Below, one piece after another: positions 55,407-57,863 of a stretch of 57,863 nucleotides of DNA (positions within the stretch are counted from its first letter, which is position 1; the number at the start of each line of letters is the position of its first letter). The position numbers were made by a program, and so were the translations under genes. This DNA is from JAGHAJ01 sp964559865 [NCBI: uncultured Synergistota bacterium] (lineage in GTDB: Bacteria > Synergistota > JAGHAJ01), in contig CAZLJD010000028.1 in the NCBI GenBank assembly GCA_964559865.1, positions 1-57,863 of the forward strand, read 5' to 3'. The notes below the pieces were generated by a model. The model saw only the letters and a list, made by a program, of their open reading frames with translations, was not told the origin of the DNA and searched no databases.

Positions 55407-56236
55407 TGCTTCAGCCCCCCTCTCTCAACCATCATAAATCTCAGGTAATACATGGCAAAACCTATAACTATTAGATAAGACACTACCCCAAGTGCATTTG
55501 CTACGCCCCAATCGTTGTAGTAGTTTATCCTAAACATCATGTCAACCGGCAACATGGTAGGTTTGGGAGGCCCAACCATCAAAGGAATGGTAAGACTACT
55601 TATAGTTCTTATAAATGTGAGAACAAACGCCACTATAATAGAAGGTCTCGCAAGTGGAATTAGTATATCCCATACAACCTTAATCTTACTGCTACCAAGA
55701 TTCAGTGCTGCTTCAATGTAGGAGTCATCTATAGCCTTAAATGCGCCCAAGACTATAAGTATAGCGAAGGGAGACAAAACCCACGCAAACGCCAGCATCA
55801 ACCCAACCCAATCAGTAGCAAGCCCCGGAAGATTTTGAATCCCTGTAAGCTTCGATATTATCATGTTCAAAAGCCCATGTCTAGCAAGGAAAACCCTCAT
55901 AGCATGACCAACAATCAAAAAAGGTATAAAGAGTGGCAACCTATACATATAGTCGAGAAACTTCCATTCTTTAAATCTCAGATAGCTCGCAACTCCAATA
56001 CTCACCCCAAAGACAAAGGCAACTGTGACTACCGTTACGAACAGCGTGTAAAATATGTCTTTTCCGTAAAGATCGAATGCTTTGCCATAGTTCGCTAATC
56101 CAACAACTCCATTGTGCACAAAACTCGAATAAATGGAAAGTATCAAAGGGTACACATATAGAATGAGAAGCACTAACAGTGCAGGAAGTACCAGAAAAAA
56201 CCCTACCCAATTGCTTCTGCCTTCATAAGTAGCCAT
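55403..56236 (-). CDS. ABC importer permease (PotB/FbpB-like)
   Basis: This protein of about 277 aa has six helices, beginning WVGFFLVLPALLVLLILYVYPLILSIYSSF, with the EAA loop DDSYIEAALNLGSSKIKVVWDILIPLARPS. The open frame extends to 56293, but that extension is the translation of a hairpin. The ATG at 56236 has AAGGGGTG upstream and gives a normal N-terminus, so I take it as the start. Spacing to the binding-protein gene is then about 60 bases. Confidence 0.91.
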   Translation of the reverse strand: MATYEGRSNWVGFFLVLPALLVLLILYVYPLILSIYSSFVHNGVVGLANYGKAFDLYGKDIFYTLFVTVVTVAFVFGVSIGVASYLRFKEWKFLDYMYRLPLFIPFLIVGHAMRVFLARHGLLNMIISKLTGIQNLPGLATDWVGLMLAFAWVLSPFAILIVLGAFKAIDDSYIEAALNLGSSKIKVVWDILIPLARPSIIVAFVLTFIRTISSLTIPLMVGPPKPTMLPVDMMFRINYYNDWGVANALGVVSYLIVIGFAMYYLRFMMVERGGLKH

Positions 56237-56258
56237 GTTGCACCCCTTCCTCAGAAAG

Positions 56259-56288
56259 CGTGTTCCTACCCGCATGGGTAGGAACACG
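56259..56288 (-). repeat. Perfect 13-bp inverted repeat between binding protein and permease genes
   Basis: CGTGTTCCTACCC and its exact complement enclose the loop GCAT, eight bases after the binding-protein stop. There is no U-run. It probably protects the binding-protein mRNA and reduces permease expression. It shares the TCCTAC/GTAGGA core with the hairpins at 15408, 42458 and (in shortened form) 52210. Confidence 0.85.
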
Positions 56289-56296
56289 ACCACAAG

Positions 56297-57460
56297 TTAC
56301 TCTGTGTACTTCTCGTACGCCTCAAGCATATCTTCAAAGTACTTCGTCAGAGGGAATGGCTTCCCATACTTCAGAAGATCCTCAGGTGTAATATCCCTGT
56401 AAAGCCTATGAAGTGTTTCTTTAGAGACATAAGGTTTTACATACTGATCACCTATAGCCGGATACCAGTTAAACTTATCCACAATGTACTTTGCTTGCAT
56501 CTTCGGAGAAGAGACCAGTTCTATTAGCTTCAATGCGTAGTCTGCGTTTGCAGCCTTCTTCGGAATCACATAGTGCATTGGTTGACCCGGCATACCAGGT
56601 GCAGGGATTAATAATCTCAAACTTGGATCTATACGACCATTCCTCATCCATGTATAGAACATATCAACCCAGACAGGACCTATGTATATCTCACCCCTGT
56701 TTAGTGCATCAAGAGTACCTGCATTTCCACTAGTAAGCGTCACATACTTGTTGAACTCTTTTAATGCCCCAAATATCTTTGGCCAAGACTTCTCATATTT
56801 CTTGTTGTAAGGTCCTTTCGTAAGTATATCAATCTGTCCACTCTTCCAGTAAAGCCACCCAGCAGTGAATGATATACCAGAAGCACCGTGTTTCACACCA
56901 TTATAGCCAAACTTCTTGGGGTGTTTCTTTACCCACTTAACCAACTCTGCATACGAGTGTGGCGGATTTTTAACATACTTGGGATTATATGCTAATGCCG
57001 TCTGACTATGAAACATGGGCATAACATAGCCATCTACATTCACACCAAGTGCCATCTTTGCCGTCCCTCTGGTAACAAGCCTCCTTGCAACGAGAAAGTC
57101 CGTGTACTTCCTTAACAAGCCATCTTTCACAGCCCAAGCAGCACCTATCTCATGAACCACAGCTACATCAATGCCCCATTTAGCCTTACCAGACTTCTTC
57201 TCAAGCTGGAGCTTCTGAATAATAGCCCTTGAGCCAGCGGGACCGGGACCCGTACCTACTACATTTACCCTAACATTAGGATAAAGCTTTTCAAATACTG
57301 GTGCAATATCATATTGGAAAAAGTCCACCATATTCTGGTCCCCTGCTACCATCATGTTAAGCCTTACTTTAATAGGAATATCACTCTGAGCAACCGCAAC
57401 AGAAGCCATTCCCAGCAGCCCAACGATGAGAAGCACACCAATAACCCATCTTCCCCTCAC
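56297..57460 (-). CDS. ABC importer extracellular solute-binding protein
   Basis: This protein of about 387 aa has a signal peptide (RGRWVIGVLLIVGLLGMASVAVAQ) and a family-1-type solute-binding fold, with FFQYDIAPVFEKLYPNVRVNVVGTGPG at the front and GEIYIGPVWVDMFYTW and YVIPKKAANADYALKLIELVSSPKMQAKY later. The ligand is unknown; the PotA-like partners leave polyamine, metal or sugar possible. A GTG at 57478 is in frame, but the GTG at 57460 has AAGGGGGTG at the right distance and begins the signal peptide. Confidence 0.9.
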   Translation of the reverse strand: MRGRWVIGVLLIVGLLGMASVAVAQSDIPIKVRLNMMVAGDQNMVDFFQYDIAPVFEKLYPNVRVNVVGTGPGPAGSRAIIQKLQLEKKSGKAKWGIDVAVVHEIGAAWAVKDGLLRKYTDFLVARRLVTRGTAKMALGVNVDGYVMPMFHSQTALAYNPKYVKNPPHSYAELVKWVKKHPKKFGYNGVKHGASGISFTAGWLYWKSGQIDILTKGPYNKKYEKSWPKIFGALKEFNKYVTLTSGNAGTLDALNRGEIYIGPVWVDMFYTWMRNGRIDPSLRLLIPAPGMPGQPMHYVIPKKAANADYALKLIELVSSPKMQAKYIVDKFNWYPAIGDQYVKPYVSKETLHRLYRDITPEDLLKYGKPFPLTKYFEDMLEAYEKYTE

Positions 57461-57500
57461 ATCAAACACCCCCTTCACAGAGTTTTACTACCACTTATAT

Positions 57501-57506
57501 ATTATA
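57501..57506 (-). promoter_or_regulatory. -10 box of a possible promoter for the PotABCD-like importer
   Basis: A perfect TATAAT on the minus strand lies nine bases after the pstS-like stop and about 40 bases before the GTG at 57460. No good -35 box is visible at 16-18 bases, so the promoter is tentative. Confidence 0.4.
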
Positions 57507-57514
57507 CAACATCC

Positions 57515-57863
57515 TCAAAACAAGGGAACATAACCTGCCTTACTCACAACTTCCTGTCCCTTCTTACTCAAAACCAGATTGATCCACTTAGCCACGATAC
57601 CCTTCGGCCAACCATTAGTGAACATGAACAGTGGCCTGCTTATAGGATATATCCCCTCTCTCACAGTGTCCAGAGTAGCCATAACACCATTCACTATTAG
57701 AGCACGGAGCTTTGGAGTCAGATAACCTATCCCAATGTAGCCTATAGCATATCTATTCCTGGAAACCGTATTTACCACCTGCCCATTAGACGCAACCACC
57801 AACGCCCTCGGCAAAACCCTTCCACCTTTCAGCACCTTTTCTTCCCACACTTCATAAGTACCT
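57515..57863 (-). CDS. Phosphate-binding protein PstS-like, C-terminal part (truncated by window edge)
   Basis: The last 116 residues of a PstS-type substrate-binding protein are present, and the reading frame is open to the window edge. The segment beginning GTYEVWEEKVL matches the SGT-x-E phosphate-binding region, IGYIGIGYL is the family motif, and YPISRPLFMFTNGWPKGIVAKWINLVLSKKGQEVVSKAGYVPL is the characteristic C-terminus. The rest, and any pst partners, lie outside. It is on the same strand as the PotABCD-like importer but probably a separate unit. Confidence 0.85.
   Translation of the reverse strand, partial: GTYEVWEEKVLKGGRVLPRALVVASNGQVVNTVSRNRYAIGYIGIGYLTPKLRALIVNGVMATLDTVREGIYPISRPLFMFTNGWPKGIVAKWINLVLSKKGQEVVSKAGYVPLF

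Noticed and set aside
56237-56293. N-terminal extension of the permease ending at 55403
   Set aside because: It translates the hairpin at 56259-56288; the ATG at 56236 has a good ribosome-binding site and a normal N-terminus.
1-57863. tRNA or rRNA genes, CRISPR arrays, insertion sequences, phage genes, replication origin
   Set aside because: Almost all sequence is occupied by conserved genes; the gaps are short, and none shows cloverleaf, spaced repeats, transposase remnants or DnaA-box clusters.

Overview
The window looks like the chromosome of a moderately AT-rich, probably thermophilic, anaerobic bacterium. A thermophilic lifestyle is suggested by bpsA (branched-chain polyamine synthase, known mainly from thermophiles), by the preference for AGA/AGG arginine and ATA isoleucine codons, and by an inositol/uronate gene set whose closest described relatives are in Thermotoga maritima. 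RpoC is long (about 1656 aa, with two large repeat-bearing insertions), as in several deep-branching thermophilic lineages. I cannot fix the phylum from sequence reading alone; Synergistota, Thermotogota-like or another deep thermophilic group are all possible. No rRNA, tRNA, CRISPR array, insertion sequence or prophage was seen. Every gene but one (a chemoreceptor at 29972-32137) lies on the minus strand, and coding density is very high. Only one gap exceeds 300 bases (53232-53552).

From the right edge leftwards, which is the direction of transcription: a truncated PstS-like phosphate-binding protein; an ABC importer of the PotABCD/Fbp type (57460-53553); then a regulatory gap with a strong promoter overlapping a 15-bp palindrome. 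This starts an apparently continuous run of 19 genes (53231-32179). It encodes a single-ATPase CUT2 sugar ABC importer, a DeoR regulator, UxaE tagaturonate/fructuronate epimerase, a UxuB-type mannonate dehydrogenase, 6-phosphogluconate dehydrogenase, a 2-hydroxyacid dehydrogenase, an FGGY kinase, a TRAP transporter, a UxaC-like uronate isomerase, the Thermotoga-type inositol enzymes IolM, IolN and IolO plus an extra zinc dehydrogenase, a HAD phosphatase, a PPi-type phosphofructokinase and a LarC/TrmO fusion protein. The inferred logic is that inositol (through IolM/IolN/IolO to tagaturonate) and hexuronates (through UxaC) meet at tagaturonate/fructuronate and pass by UxaE and UxuB to mannonate, while gluconate enters the pentose phosphate route through the kinase and Gnd.

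After a bidirectional terminator and the plus-strand chemoreceptor, an oppBCDF peptide/solute importer without a binding protein is read divergently. A second long minus-strand run then follows: YkgJ-like cluster protein, hutH, livHMGF (no livK), bpsA, a short Hsp70 with a J-domain/HEAT partner, a HIT protein, rpsU, yqeY and a DUF523 gene, partly separated by a terminator. Next come hsp20, nfo (endonuclease IV) and a B3/B4-domain gene; a NEW3-domain protein with an ABC-2 exporter and transketolase; and finally rpoB-rpoC with their own near-consensus promoter, detached from the usual ribosomal-protein operon.

The points that most deserve a second look are the LarC-TrmO fusion, the merged inositol/uronate/gluconate operon with no IolG, a family of stable intercistronic hairpins sharing a GTAGGA/TCCTAC core that follow three binding-protein genes and hsp20, an Asn at the rifampicin-resistance position 526 of RpoB, and repeat-built insertions in RpoC.
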